Shown here: positions 23,878 through 30,383 of the stretch, piece after piece | Layout of the letters: every line of letters begins with the position of its first letter | How positions within the stretch are numbered: position 1 is the stretch's first letter | Assembly (NCBI GenBank): GCA_934408585.1 | Contig: CAKRVA010000018.1 | Location: 1-30,383 of the forward strand | Reading direction: 5' to 3' | From: an uncultured Lachnospiraceae bacterium | Lineage (GTDB): Bacteria; Bacillota; Clostridia; Lachnospirales; Lachnospiraceae | Length of the DNA: 30,383 nucleotides | Program-made: the position numbers and the translations under genes | Notes under the pieces: model-generated | The model's input: the letters and a program-made list of their open reading frames with translations, nothing else | Databases searched by the model: none | Told to the model about the DNA's origin: nothing

Positions 23878-24573
23878 ATGTCACTATTTTTAAATCAGGA
23901 AGATGGATACTTTTCACTGACCACAGCCGGTGAAGTAGCCGTAATTGTATTAATTGCTGTTCTTGTTATTTTAACAGCAGTAATCCGTACAAAAGTAAAA
24001 GACACCGGGGAGCAGAAAAAGAGTACCTTTTCCACAAAGCAGCTGGTATTTTCCGCAGTAGCACTTGCTTTGGGTTTTGCTGCTTCTTATATTAAAATTG
24101 TTCATATGCCGTGGGGAGGTTCTATTACACTCTGTTCCATGTTATTTGTAACGATGATTGGCTATTGGTATGGACCAAAGATTGGTCTTACGGCTGCATT
24201 TGCATATGGTCTTTTACAGTTTGTACAGGGAGGCGGCAGCTATATTTTATCCCCGTTACAGGCATGTCTGGATTACATATTTGCATTTGCTGCATTAGGA
24301 CTTTCCGGATTCTTTTACAAGCAGAAGAATGGATTGTTAAAAGGATATCTGGTAGCAATTCTTGTAAGAGGATTGTTCCATTCCATCGGAGGATATTTGT
24401 ACTGGATGGATTATATGCCGGACAATTTCCCGAAATCCCTAACGGCAATTTATCCATTTGCCTATAATTATGCTTATATTTTAGGAGAAGGTATTCTCAC
24501 CGTAATTGTGATGATGCTTCCGCCAGTGAAAAAAGCAATTGAAAAAGTAAAGGAAATGGCATTACAGGCATAG
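23878..24573 (+). CDS. thiT: Thiamine transporter ThiT (ECF S-component)
   Basis: 231 residues. ThiT is the membrane protein that binds thiamine and works with the shared ECF energising module (EcfA1, A2, T), which is not in this window. One additional N-terminal membrane segment (about 17-37) precedes the usual six; the core begins at STKQLVFSAVALALGFAASYIKIVHMPWGGSITL, where the PxGGSITL stretch lines the thiamine site, and YGLLQFVQGGGSYILSPLQACLDY follows. The length exceeds the typical 180-200 residues because of this extra segment. The TPP riboswitch in the leader supports the substrate. The ribosome site AAGGAGG is 7 bases before ATG. A terminator follows at 24583-24625. Confidence 0.95.
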   Translation: MSLFLNQEDGYFSLTTAGEVAVIVLIAVLVILTAVIRTKVKDTGEQKKSTFSTKQLVFSAVALALGFAASYIKIVHMPWGGSITLCSMLFVTMIGYWYGPKIGLTAAFAYGLLQFVQGGGSYILSPLQACLDYIFAFAALGLSGFFYKQKNGLLKGYLVAILVRGLFHSIGGYLYWMDYMPDNFPKSLTAIYPFAYNYAYILGEGILTVIVMMLPPVKKAIEKVKEMALQA

Positions 24574-24582
24574 AGAATTGAC

Positions 24583-24625
24583 AGAATACCACTTGAAAAT
24601 GAACGGTTCTTGTGGTATTCTTTTT
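24583..24625 (+). terminator. Intrinsic terminator of thiT
   Basis: A 10-bp perfect stem (24583-24592 with 24612-24621) closes a 19-base loop and is followed by T residues (24621-24625), 9 bases after the thiT stop. The next promoter elements overlap its 3' end. Confidence 0.8.
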
Positions 24626-24634
24626 ATATATAAT
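24607..24634 (+). promoter_or_regulatory. Promoter region of malQ
   Basis: A perfect TATAAT (24629-24634) touches the operator palindrome; the matching -35 is weak (TTCTTG, 24607-24612, 16-base spacing). An alternative is TTGAAA (24593-24598), 17 bases, TATTCT (24616-24621). In both cases repressor bound at 24633-24650 would block RNA polymerase. Confidence 0.5.
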
Positions 24635-24650
24635 TGGTAACGTTACCAAT
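24633..24650 (+). promoter_or_regulatory. LacI-family operator, 18-bp perfect palindrome
   Basis: ATTGGTAACGTTACCAAT is perfectly symmetric around a central CG, the layout bound by LacI/MalR/CcpA-type regulators. It lies 20 bases upstream of the malQ ATG and overlaps the probable -10 or start point. The LacI-type gene co-transcribed with malQ is the obvious binder; a CcpA-type global regulator is an alternative. Confidence 0.85.
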
Positions 24651-24670
24651 AGCAGAAAGGACTGGAGCGT

Positions 24671-26155
24671 ATGAAGAGAGCAAGCGGAATTTTACTACCG
24701 GTTTCAAGTCTTCCGTCCCCATACGGAATTGGAACTTTTTCAAAGGAAGCATATGAGTTTGTGGATTTTCTGGCACAGGCCGGGCAGACCTATTGGCAGA
24801 TTCTTCCGTTAGGTCCTACCGGATATGGAGATTCGCCATATCAGTCTTTTTCTACATTTGCCGGGAATCCGTATTTTATTGACCCAGAAGAATTAATTGA
24901 GAAAAACTGGATTACCAGAGAAGATTGCGAGAGCTATGATTGGGGGACGAATGCGTCTTATGTAGATTATGAGAAAATCTACTTATCGCGATTTCGTCTT
25001 TTGAAGAAGGCTTTTTTAAATAGTAAAATTGAAAACGATTCCAATTTTCAGGAATTTGTCAAAGAAAATGAAGACTGGCTGAAAGATTATGCGATGTATA
25101 TGGCAATAAAAGATTCTTTTCAGGGAATAAGCTGGTTAAGCTGGGAGGAAGAGATCCGTATTCGTACAGAGAAGGCAATGAAAGCGTACGGAGAAAAATT
25201 AAAACAGGAAATTCTGTTTTATGAATTCCAGCAGTATTTGTTTGCAACGCAATGGAAGCGGTTGAAGAAGTATGCAAATGATAAAGGAATTTTAATCATT
25301 GGAGATATCCCGATTTACGTGGCATTTGACAGTGCTGATACATGGGCAAACCCGGAACTTTTCCAGCTGAATGAAAAAGGCGAGCCTGTTGCCGTGGCAG
25401 GATGTCCGCCGGATGCATTTTCGGCAACCGGACAGCTTTGGGGAAATCCGCTTTACCGCTGGGAGTATCATGCTGAAACCGGATATGCATGGTGGATCAA
25501 ACGTATTGGCTATTGCTATAAATTGTATGATGTAGTCCGCATTGACCATTTCCGGGGATTTGATGAATATTACAGTATTCCATACGGTGATGCGACTGCA
25601 GAACACGGAACATGGCGCAAAGGACCGGGATATGCACTTTTTGAAGCATTAAAAAATAAGCTCGGAAATATGGACATCATTGCAGAAGATTTAGGATTTT
25701 TGACGCCATCGGTGCTTGAATTAGTCCGGAAGACCGGCTACCCGGGAATGAAAATCCTACAGTTTGCATTTGATTCGCGGGAGGAAAGTGATTATCTTCC
25801 GCACAATTATTCGGCAAACAGTGTTGTCTATACCGGAACACATGATAACGATACGGTATTGGGCTGGTATGACTCCATTTGCGCAGCAGACCGGAAATTT
25901 GCAAAAGAATATCTGAACATGCATGGAACGAAAGAAGTGGCATGGGACTTTATCCGTGCGGCAATTTCGAGCGTTTCGGATACTGCAATCATACCGTTGC
26001 AGGATTACCTGGAGCTTGGAAGCGAGGCACGAATTAATATACCGTCGACATTGGGAAATAACTGGAAGTGGCGTATGAGCAAAGGACAGTGTTCCGATGA
26101 ACTGGCAGAAAAAATATATAGACTGTGTAAGCTATATGGAAGAATAAGGGGATGA
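24671..26155 (+). CDS. malQ: 4-alpha-glucanotransferase (amylomaltase)
   Basis: 494 residues, GH77, full length. It transfers maltooligosaccharide units in maltodextrin and glycogen breakdown in the cytoplasm. The opening KRASGILLPVSSLPSPYGIG and DSPYQSFSTFAGNPYFI are typical. Catalytic residues: Asp292 (nucleophile, in VVRIDHFRGF), Glu339 (acid/base, in IIAEDLGFLTP) and Asp394 (in GTHDNDT), with the 250s loop around DAFSATGQLWGNP. GGAG lies close before the ATG. The stop codon overlaps the ATG of the regulator gene (ATGA). The genes for glycogen phosphorylase or maltose uptake are not in the window. Confidence 0.97.
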   Translation: MKRASGILLPVSSLPSPYGIGTFSKEAYEFVDFLAQAGQTYWQILPLGPTGYGDSPYQSFSTFAGNPYFIDPEELIEKNWITREDCESYDWGTNASYVDYEKIYLSRFRLLKKAFLNSKIENDSNFQEFVKENEDWLKDYAMYMAIKDSFQGISWLSWEEEIRIRTEKAMKAYGEKLKQEILFYEFQQYLFATQWKRLKKYANDKGILIIGDIPIYVAFDSADTWANPELFQLNEKGEPVAVAGCPPDAFSATGQLWGNPLYRWEYHAETGYAWWIKRIGYCYKLYDVVRIDHFRGFDEYYSIPYGDATAEHGTWRKGPGYALFEALKNKLGNMDIIAEDLGFLTPSVLELVRKTGYPGMKILQFAFDSREESDYLPHNYSANSVVYTGTHDNDTVLGWYDSICAADRKFAKEYLNMHGTKEVAWDFIRAAISSVSDTAIIPLQDYLELGSEARINIPSTLGNNWKWRMSKGQCSDELAEKIYRLCKLYGRIRG

Positions 26156-27216
26156 CAGCATCAATGGAAGAAATGACGATTAAGGATATTGCCAAGCGGT
26201 GCGGAGTAGGGGTAAGTACCGTGTCCAGAGCAATCAACAATCATCCGGACATCAATCAGAAAACAAAAGATAAAGTAATGCAGGTAATCAAGGAAACCGG
26301 CTTTGTTCCCAATAACAGTGCGAGAAACTTGAAGCGAACAGAGGTAAATTCCATTGCGGTTCTGGTAAAGGGAATTGCCAATCCGTTCTTTAATACGATT
26401 GTGCAGATTATTGAGGCGCATATTCAGAAACGTCATTTTGCCATGGTCATGCAGCACGTGGAATCGTATGAGGACGAATTGGATGTTGCGTTTGAACTGG
26501 TAAAGGAAAAACGTTTGCGGGGAATTATCTTTCTTGGCGGAGCCTATAAGCATGACGGAAAAAAACTGGCAAGGTTAAATGTGCCGTTTATTTTCAGTAC
26601 CATCCGTACGGTTTATGAAGACCGGCAGATTAAAAAGTATTCCAGCATTGCGGTAGATGATCAGGCAGAGGGGAAAAAGATGGTGGAATATCTGATTTCC
26701 CTGGGACATCGTAAAATTGCAATTTTGACGGAAAATGCCAAGGGTGAGTCTGTTGGTATGCTTCGTCTGCGGGGATATCTGGAAGCATTGGAAGAGCATG
26801 GAATTGAAGTAAATCCGAAACTGATTATGGAAGTTAAGGATGTTACAGAACCATATTCGATTAAAAGCGGGTATGAATTTATGAAAAAACTTCTGGAAAC
26901 CGGAGAAGAGTTTACAGCCGTATTTGCCATTGCAGATACGATGGCAGTAGGAGCCTGCCGTGCACTTTATGAAGCAGGAAAAAGAGTGCCTCAGGATGTT
27001 TCGGTGGCAGGGTTTGACGGAATTCCACTTGGCGAGTATTATACACCACAGATTACCACCATGAAGCAGCCGGTAGAAGATATGGCTTTAAAAACCGTAA
27101 GTCTTCTGTTTGATGTGATTGATCATAAATGCGGTCATCAGCATATTGTTTTCCCGGCAGAAATCATGGAACGTGAATCCACAGGAAAATGCATAGATAG
27201 TATTCCTGTTTCATAA
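26152..27216 (+). CDS. LacI-family regulator, probable maltose/maltodextrin repressor (MalR-like)
   Basis: 354 residues. The N-terminal domain MTIKDIAKRCGVGVSTVSRAINNHPDINQKTKDKVMQVI is a standard LacI helix-turn-helix (about residues 8-46), with the hinge-helix region NNSARNLKR. The remainder is a periplasmic-binding-like sensor core (SIAVLVKGIANPFFNTIVQIIE to PQITTMKQPVEDMA) for a small sugar. It starts by an ATGA overlap with malQ; ATGs at 26164 and 26173 are other possible starts. Co-transcription with malQ and the perfect palindrome ahead of malQ suggest autoregulation and control of maltodextrin use, as known for clostridial MalR. The ligand is not shown by sequence. Confidence 0.93.
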   Translation: MTASMEEMTIKDIAKRCGVGVSTVSRAINNHPDINQKTKDKVMQVIKETGFVPNNSARNLKRTEVNSIAVLVKGIANPFFNTIVQIIEAHIQKRHFAMVMQHVESYEDELDVAFELVKEKRLRGIIFLGGAYKHDGKKLARLNVPFIFSTIRTVYEDRQIKKYSSIAVDDQAEGKKMVEYLISLGHRKIAILTENAKGESVGMLRLRGYLEALEEHGIEVNPKLIMEVKDVTEPYSIKSGYEFMKKLLETGEEFTAVFAIADTMAVGACRALYEAGKRVPQDVSVAGFDGIPLGEYYTPQITTMKQPVEDMALKTVSLLFDVIDHKCGHQHIVFPAEIMERESTGKCIDSIPVS

Positions 27217-27262
27217 ATTTTCACAGTTTATGGCGATTTATTTCTAGCTATTTTGCTTTTAT

Positions 27263-27718
27263 TTATTTCAGAGGTCTTGTGGAAAGATTGGAGTTGTGGT
27301 AATTCGGATTGGAGGTTACATCATCTGCAAACCAGGACAGTGGTTCAAAGGCGTTGGCACTTTCGATATCCGGGAATTCAACCTCCGCAATAATCAGGGC
27401 AGAAAATGGTGCATCAAAAATATCTAACTCGACTTTTAAAGTCGAGTTTTTTATTGGAATCAGGTAACGTTTTTTGGAAATGATATTTCCATCGACTTTT
27501 TTGCGAAGATGCTCATAGCTTTCTTTTGTAAGAGGCAGATTGTATTCCTCATGCGCAAGAAGTCCGGAGCCTTTGTACGTAAGATAGTATTCATCATTCT
27601 GCTTCCGGATTCGTATGACAGGCGAAGTGCAAAGATAAGCCTGTTCAATGTGCAGACATTCGTATTGTTCCAGATCAGCAGGAAGTTTTTTGATAAGAAA
27701 TTTTCTTTCGATTTCCAT
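27263..27718 (-). CDS. CYTH domain protein (triphosphate tunnel metalloenzyme-like)
   Basis: 151 residues. It opens with the ExExK signature EIERKFLI (residues 2-9), then the alternating charged strands of the tunnel fold: VIRIRKQNDEYYLTYKGSG, KKRYLIPIKNSTLKVELDIFD and LIIAEVEFPDIESA. This matches short bacterial CYTH proteins that hydrolyse inorganic triphosphate or related compounds in the cytoplasm. The start at 27718 has a GAAAGG site about 10 bases upstream; a GTG six codons earlier is possible but less likely. It converges on the malQ-lacI operon and is divergent from the DJ-1 gene. A plus-strand terminator-like hairpin lies inside its coding sequence (27426-27452). Confidence 0.9.
   Translation of the reverse strand: MEIERKFLIKKLPADLEQYECLHIEQAYLCTSPVIRIRKQNDEYYLTYKGSGLLAHEEYNLPLTKESYEHLRKKVDGNIISKKRYLIPIKNSTLKVELDIFDAPFSALIIAEVEFPDIESANAFEPLSWFADDVTSNPNYHNSNLSTRPLK
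27426..27452 (+). terminator. Plus-strand intrinsic terminator inside the opposing CYTH gene
   Basis: An 11-bp perfect inverted repeat (27426-27436 with 27438-27448, one central base) is followed by T residues up to 27452. It is 210 bases past the lacI stop, and no hairpin exists in 27217-27262, so it is the first plausible stop for the malQ-lacI transcript. On the minus strand it codes for residues around STLKVELD. Confidence 0.6.
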
Positions 27719-27795
27719 AAATCTATTACCTTTCACACAAAATTATAGTATGATAAGAATTATATCAGATATATGGAAAGGATGGAATAAGGTTC

Positions 27796-28353
27796 ATGAG
27801 TAAAGTTTATATTTTTTTTGCTACCGGATTTGAAGAAATAGAAGCATTGGCGACAGTTGATTTGCTGCGTCGTGCACAGATAGATGTTGCTACGGTATCC
27901 GTGACCGGAGATAAAACAGTGGTTGGTTCTCATAACATTCCGGTAGTTATGGATGATTTGTTTGAAAATGTTGATTTTGGCACAGCAGATATGATTGTGC
28001 TTCCGGGCGGTGGTCCGGGAACAAAAAATCTGGAAGCCTTTGAGCCGTTGATGCTGGAAGTAGATGAATTCGCAAAAAAGAAAGCCGTTGCTGCGATTTG
28101 TGCGGCACCATCCATTCTGGGACACCGCGGTCATTTAAAAGGAAAGAAGGCTACCTGTTTTCCGGGCTTTGAAAAAGAACTGGAAGGTGCAGAATTTGTA
28201 GCACAGCCGGCAGTACGCGATGGAAATATCATTACGGCAAGAGGCATGGGAGCTTCTGTTGATTTCGGTCTGGAAATCGTTTCCTTCTTTAAAGGAAAGG
28301 AAGCAGCAAAGGAACTGGCAGACAGAATTGTGTTTGCGGGAGGTTCGTTTTAA
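27796..28353 (+). CDS. DJ-1/PfpI family protein (ThiJ/YajL-like)
   Basis: 185 residues. The fold starts with VYIFFATGFEEIEALATVDLLRRA, including the conserved Glu14; the nucleophile elbow is AAICAAPSILGHRG with Cys102; VLPGGGPGTKNL and TARGMGASVDFGLEIV are typical. Members act in oxidative or carbonyl stress, some proposed as deglycases or glyoxalases; the function of this one is not settled by sequence. AAAGGA lies about 15 bases before the ATG, a wide spacing. It is followed after 17 bases by a greA-type gene and is probably co-transcribed. A weak promoter (TTACCT-N17-TATGAT, 27726-27754) lies in the divergent gap. Confidence 0.93.
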   Translation: MSKVYIFFATGFEEIEALATVDLLRRAQIDVATVSVTGDKTVVGSHNIPVVMDDLFENVDFGTADMIVLPGGGPGTKNLEAFEPLMLEVDEFAKKKAVAAICAAPSILGHRGHLKGKKATCFPGFEKELEGAEFVAQPAVRDGNIITARGMGASVDFGLEIVSFFKGKEAAKELADRIVFAGGSF

Positions 28354-28370
28354 GAAAGCAGGGGAATAAG

Positions 28371-28874
28371 ATGTTTAATCAACTGACACAAAAAGACATT
28401 GCAGCAATGGAGAAAGAAATAGAAGAGCGGAAGCTGGTAATTCGTCCAAAGCTTCTGGAAGATGTAAAGGAAGCGCGTGCTCATGGCGATTTGAGTGAAA
28501 ATTTCGAATACTATGCTGCAAAAAAAGAAAAAAATAAAAATGAGAGCCGGATTCGTTTTCTGGAAAGAATGATTAAAACCGCAGAAATCATTCCGGATGA
28601 CTCCAAAGAAGATGAAGTTGGAATGAACACTTCCGTTACCGTGCGGTTTGAAGAAGATGGAGCTATCGAAACATATACGATTGTAACAACCATGAGGGGA
28701 AATTCATTGGAAAATCTGGTAAGCGTAGAATCTCCAATCGGAAAAGCGCTTATGGGACATAAGGTCAATGACCGCGTAGAAGTGGAAGTCAGCAAAGATT
28801 ATCATTACTATCTTGTCATTGAAAAAATCGAAAAGAATGTTAACGAAGAAGACTTTAAATTAAGAGATTTTTAG
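28371..28874 (+). CDS. greA: GreA/GreB family transcription elongation factor
   Basis: 167 residues, slightly longer than E. coli GreA (158). The N-terminal coiled coil carries the tip ARAHGDLSENFEYYAAK, whose Asp40 and Glu43 are the acidic residues that enter the RNA polymerase channel and drive cleavage of backtracked RNA. The C-terminal FKBP-like domain (about 90-160) contains ESPIGKALMGHKVNDRVEVEV. The coil is somewhat unusual in KKEKNKNESRIRFLERMI. A second, standard GreA may exist elsewhere, so the symbol is given for the family. The ribosome site AGGGGAA is 6 bases before the ATG. No clear terminator follows. Confidence 0.9.
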   Translation: MFNQLTQKDIAAMEKEIEERKLVIRPKLLEDVKEARAHGDLSENFEYYAAKKEKNKNESRIRFLERMIKTAEIIPDDSKEDEVGMNTSVTVRFEEDGAIETYTIVTTMRGNSLENLVSVESPIGKALMGHKVNDRVEVEVSKDYHYYLVIEKIEKNVNEEDFKLRDF

Positions 28875-28971
28875 TAAGAGACTTTTAGGAAAAAACTACC
28901 ATAAATAATTTTATTATCTCCGTAAATAATAAGAACAAGATAAGTGATACGGATACGCTTTGATTGAAGAT

Positions 28972-29011
28972 TTCTTCAGGATAGGCGCAGCCGGACGCCT
29001 ATCTGAAAGAA
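28972..29011 (+). other. Leader hairpin of the ssp gene
   Basis: A long stem with two single-base bulges: an 8-bp core (28980-28987 with 28996-29003) extended by 4 bp (28975-28978 with 29004-29007) and 3 bp (28972-28974 with 29009-29011). It has no T tract and leaves the ribosome site (29021-29027) free, so a transcript-stabilising 5' structure is more likely than a terminator. Confidence 0.5.
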
Positions 29012-29033
29012 TTCGGAAACGGAGGTGAAAAGA

Positions 29034-29234
29034 ATGGCAAGCAACAAAACGAATAGAGTAGAAGTTCCTGAAGCTAAGGCTGCTATGGATCGTTTCAAAA
29101 CAGAAGTTGCTTCTGAGCTTGGTGTGAACCTTAAGGAAGGTTACAATGGTGACTTGACTTCTAAGGAAGCTGGTTCCATCGGTGGTGAAATGGTTCGTAG
29201 AATGATTAAGAAGCAAGAAGAGCAGATGAAATAA
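29034..29234 (+). CDS. Small acid-soluble spore protein, alpha/beta type
   Basis: 66 residues. These proteins coat DNA in the dormant spore and protect it from UV, heat and chemicals; they are degraded by the protease GPR at germination. The GPR site is intact: KTEVASELG, cut between Glu24 and Val25. The second conserved stretch, GYNGDLTSKEAGSIGGEMVRRMI, is the DNA-binding signature. The start at 29034 follows a GGAGGTG site by 6 bases; a GTG within that site is not the start. Expression is expected in the forespore, but the only promoter match I found (AAATA-N17-AATAATA, 28903-28931) has two mismatches to the sigma-G pattern. A strong terminator follows. Confidence 0.96.
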   Translation: MASNKTNRVEVPEAKAAMDRFKTEVASELGVNLKEGYNGDLTSKEAGSIGGEMVRRMIKKQEEQMK

Positions 29235-29258
29235 CATGCTTTGTGCTTAACACAAATG

Positions 29259-29297
29259 GCGCCCACTATGCATCGCATAGTCGGGCGCTGTTTTTTT
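29259..29297 (+). terminator. Intrinsic terminator of the ssp gene
   Basis: A GC-rich stem of 13 bp with one bulge (29259-29271 with 29275-29288) is followed by seven T residues (29291-29297), 24 bases after the ssp stop. A smaller stem (29240-29245 with 29251-29256) precedes it. Confidence 0.9.
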
Positions 29298-29299
29298 GA

Positions 29300-29334
29300 C
29301 TTTATAAGAAATTCCGCTGGAATTTCCTATAAAG
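29300..29334. repeat. Perfect-looking 35-base hairpin directly after the ssp terminator
   Basis: An inverted repeat of 8 bp (29308-29315 with 29319-29326) and 7 bp (29300-29306 with 29328-29334) with one mismatch between them and a 3-base loop. There is no T tract. It may be a dispersed palindromic element. Nearby short palindromes (GTTGC/GCAAC near 29380 and GCTTGCGCAAGC at 29394-29405) add to the structure; 29300-29498 has no convincing gene. Confidence 0.55.
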
Positions 29335-29498
29335 CAAAAAACTCCGCACGGATGCGCAGCTCGCAGAGAAGAAATTAGTTGCTTTGCAACACCGCTTGCG
29401 CAAGCTTGTCGGTACTTGATTGTATCTGGCGGCATTTGTGGCATTTGCTTGTGGTTGCTGGTATTTGTATGTGTACGGTCGGATAGGCAGGGCGGAAA

Positions 29499-29791
29499 TT
29501 TTCTATATGCGAAAAAAGTAAGATAAGATATCCTAAATGTTTTACAAATGAAGTTTTGATTTTCTATATACAAAGAAAGTTTCCATAAAATATCCACATT
29601 TTGAAGCGGTTGTTTCTATATATAAAACAAGTAAGCTGAAATGTCCAAAAAGAAGCTATTTTTTGGACATTTCAAGCTTGTGGTGTTCTGGTATAGAAAA
29701 CTTTGGAACATTTGGAGGATGTAATTTTTTATATAGAAAAAATTTTCCTGATTTTGGGATGTAATATTCAAAAAATACTGGATATAGAAAA
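29499..29791. repeat. Cluster of six degenerate repeats, three in each orientation
   Basis: The core TTTTCTATAT occurs on the plus strand at 29499, 29560 and, with one change, 29612, and on the minus strand (as ATATAGAAAA) at 29691 (one change), 29731 and 29782. Similarity continues beyond the core: AAAAAAGTAAG-like and then ATATCCTAAATGTTTT / ATATCCACATTTT / AAATGTCCAAAAA-like segments about 30 bases on. Units are about 40-80 bases apart and point towards a central hairpin. No gene is seen in 29298-29825. Confidence 0.7.
29633..29679. repeat. Central hairpin of the repeat cluster
   Basis: A perfect 15-bp stem (29637-29651 with 29660-29674) closes an 8-base loop; four more base pairs (29633-29636 with 29676-29679) follow after one bulged base. 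The converging repeat units lie on either side. The structure could form in RNA from either strand or as a DNA cruciform. Confidence 0.75.
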
Positions 29792-29825
29792 TGGCGGTTG
29801 GTGAATAGTTAATTTAGTAGTATCC

Positions 29826-30383
29826 CTATTGTTTCTCACCATAAAGAGCAAACTTTTCAGTGGCTTGTTCATGGGTAAGATGACATTGCTCTATTAATTC
29901 AGAAATCGTTTGCTCCCTGTTCCTTCCAAACTTCCGACACAAAACAACAATGGATTTGATGTTGTTTTCTTTTTCTTCCTGAAGTATCTTTTCTACGTTC
30001 TGTCGCTCTTTTTCACGTCCTATCTTCTCACCAATTTCTTTTCCCTGTTCAATCCCGATTTCCCGCTCATCTCTCCGAATCAGTGCCAGTTCCCGTTCCT
30101 CATCGTATTCATAGATACTCATCTTCATTACCTCCGCTCTCTGCCTCAGTAAAAAATCCCTCAGAATCCCATTCCCGATACAGTACCCAATTGCTTCATC
30201 CACTGCTTCCTCCAAGGGCATTCTCTTTCTGTTTTCTCTGATTTTCTCGACATACTGCATATATTCCTTTAATACCGGACAACCTTCCTTCAGTTTCTCA
30301 TTCTTGCCTGAATTGATGTTCAGTATCGTTACCTTCAGCTCCAGCTCCGGTGTTTCCGTCATCTTCTCAAATGCCTCTGACAG
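29826..30383 (-). CDS. Rpn family recombination-promoting nuclease/putative transposase, C-terminal part (cut by window edge)
   Basis: The frame is open from the right edge (LSEAFEK, then MTETPELELKV) to the stop at 29826, giving 185 residues of the C-terminal part; the PD-(D/E)xK nuclease core should lie outside the window. LSEAFEKMTETPELELKVTILNINSGKN and VLKEYMQYVEKIRENRK are typical of the clostridial Rpn/PDDEXK transposase-like family. The later part is helical and charged (REIGIEQGKEIGEKIGREKERQNVEKIL), with EQGKEIGEKIGREKE-type repeats also common in the family, and ends in a DUF-like helical tail. These proteins are often multicopy. The flanking repeats (29300-29820) fit a mobile or formerly mobile neighbourhood. 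Whether the gene is whole cannot be told. Confidence 0.8.
   Translation of the reverse strand: MSEAFEKMTETPELELKVTILNINSGKNEKLKEGCPVLKEYMQYVEKIRENRKRMPLEEAVDEAIGYCIGNGILRDFLLRQRAEVMKMSIYEYDEERELALIRRDEREIGIEQGKEIGEKIGREKERQNVEKILQEEKENNIKSIVVLCRKFGRNREQTISELIEQCHLTHEQATEKFALYGEKQ

Noticed and set aside
24578..24583. TTGACA before malQ as -35
   Set aside because: No -10 at 16-18 bases; the sequence also leads into the thiT terminator stem.
28903..28931. Sigma-G promoter for the ssp gene (AAATA-N17-AATAATA)
   Set aside because: Two mismatches to the pattern in a very AT-rich stretch; mentioned in the ssp entry only.
29499..29791. Possible CRISPR array
   Set aside because: Core repeats are only about 10 bases, spacing varies from 40 to 80 bases, orientation flips in the middle, and no cas genes are present.

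Overview
The window reads as a chromosomal segment of a spore-forming, low- to mid-GC Firmicute, most likely a Lachnospiraceae (Clostridia). The evidence is five SpoVA proteins, an alpha/beta-type small acid-soluble spore protein, AddA/AddB in place of RecBCD, a DUF6062 protein, a ThiT S-component behind a TPP riboswitch, and a partial Rpn-type nuclease/transposase. Most genes are on the plus strand and tightly packed. No rRNA, tRNA, CRISPR array or prophage was seen.

Layout. 1-113: two terminator-like hairpins. 114-581 (minus): small membrane-anchored acidic protein. 757-2135: TetR-type regulator and a Cys/His-rich DUF6062 protein. 2148-8507: spoVAC followed at once by an MBOAT O-acyltransferase, a secreted SGNH hydrolase and two ABC half-exporters. 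8509-9605: spoVAD behind a compact hairpin/promoter arrangement. 9609-10767: membrane-anchored endonuclease/exonuclease/phosphatase-fold protein. 10772-13549: spoVAA, spoVAB, a 79-aa unknown, ridA, and an EamA transporter. 13544-23630: spoVAE, Xaa-Pro aminopeptidase, HAD phosphatase, addB, addA. 23634-24625: TPP riboswitch and thiT. 24607-27216: malQ and a LacI-family regulator with a perfect 18-bp operator. 27263-27718 (minus): CYTH protein. 27796-28874: DJ-1/PfpI protein and a GreA-type factor. 29034-29297: ssp gene and terminator. 29300-29820: repeat-rich non-coding DNA. 29826-30383 (minus): partial Rpn family protein.

Main point. The spoVA genes, which form one compact operon in Bacillus (spore Ca-dipicolinate channel), are here split into four units (C, D, A-B, E) spread over about 12 kb. 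Each unit heads a block of non-spore genes. Each is preceded by a match to the known forespore (sigma-F/G) pattern GHATR-N17-CATNHTA: full at spoVAE, one mismatch at spoVAC and spoVAD, perfect -10 but poor -35 at spoVAA. If these promoters are real, neighbours such as MBOAT/SGNH/ABC and addB-addA could be transcribed in the forespore. At spoVAD the promoter lies inside a terminator hairpin whose 3' arm holds the ribosome site, so only transcripts starting in the loop would escape both termination and occlusion. The promoter calls are by eye and have not been tested.
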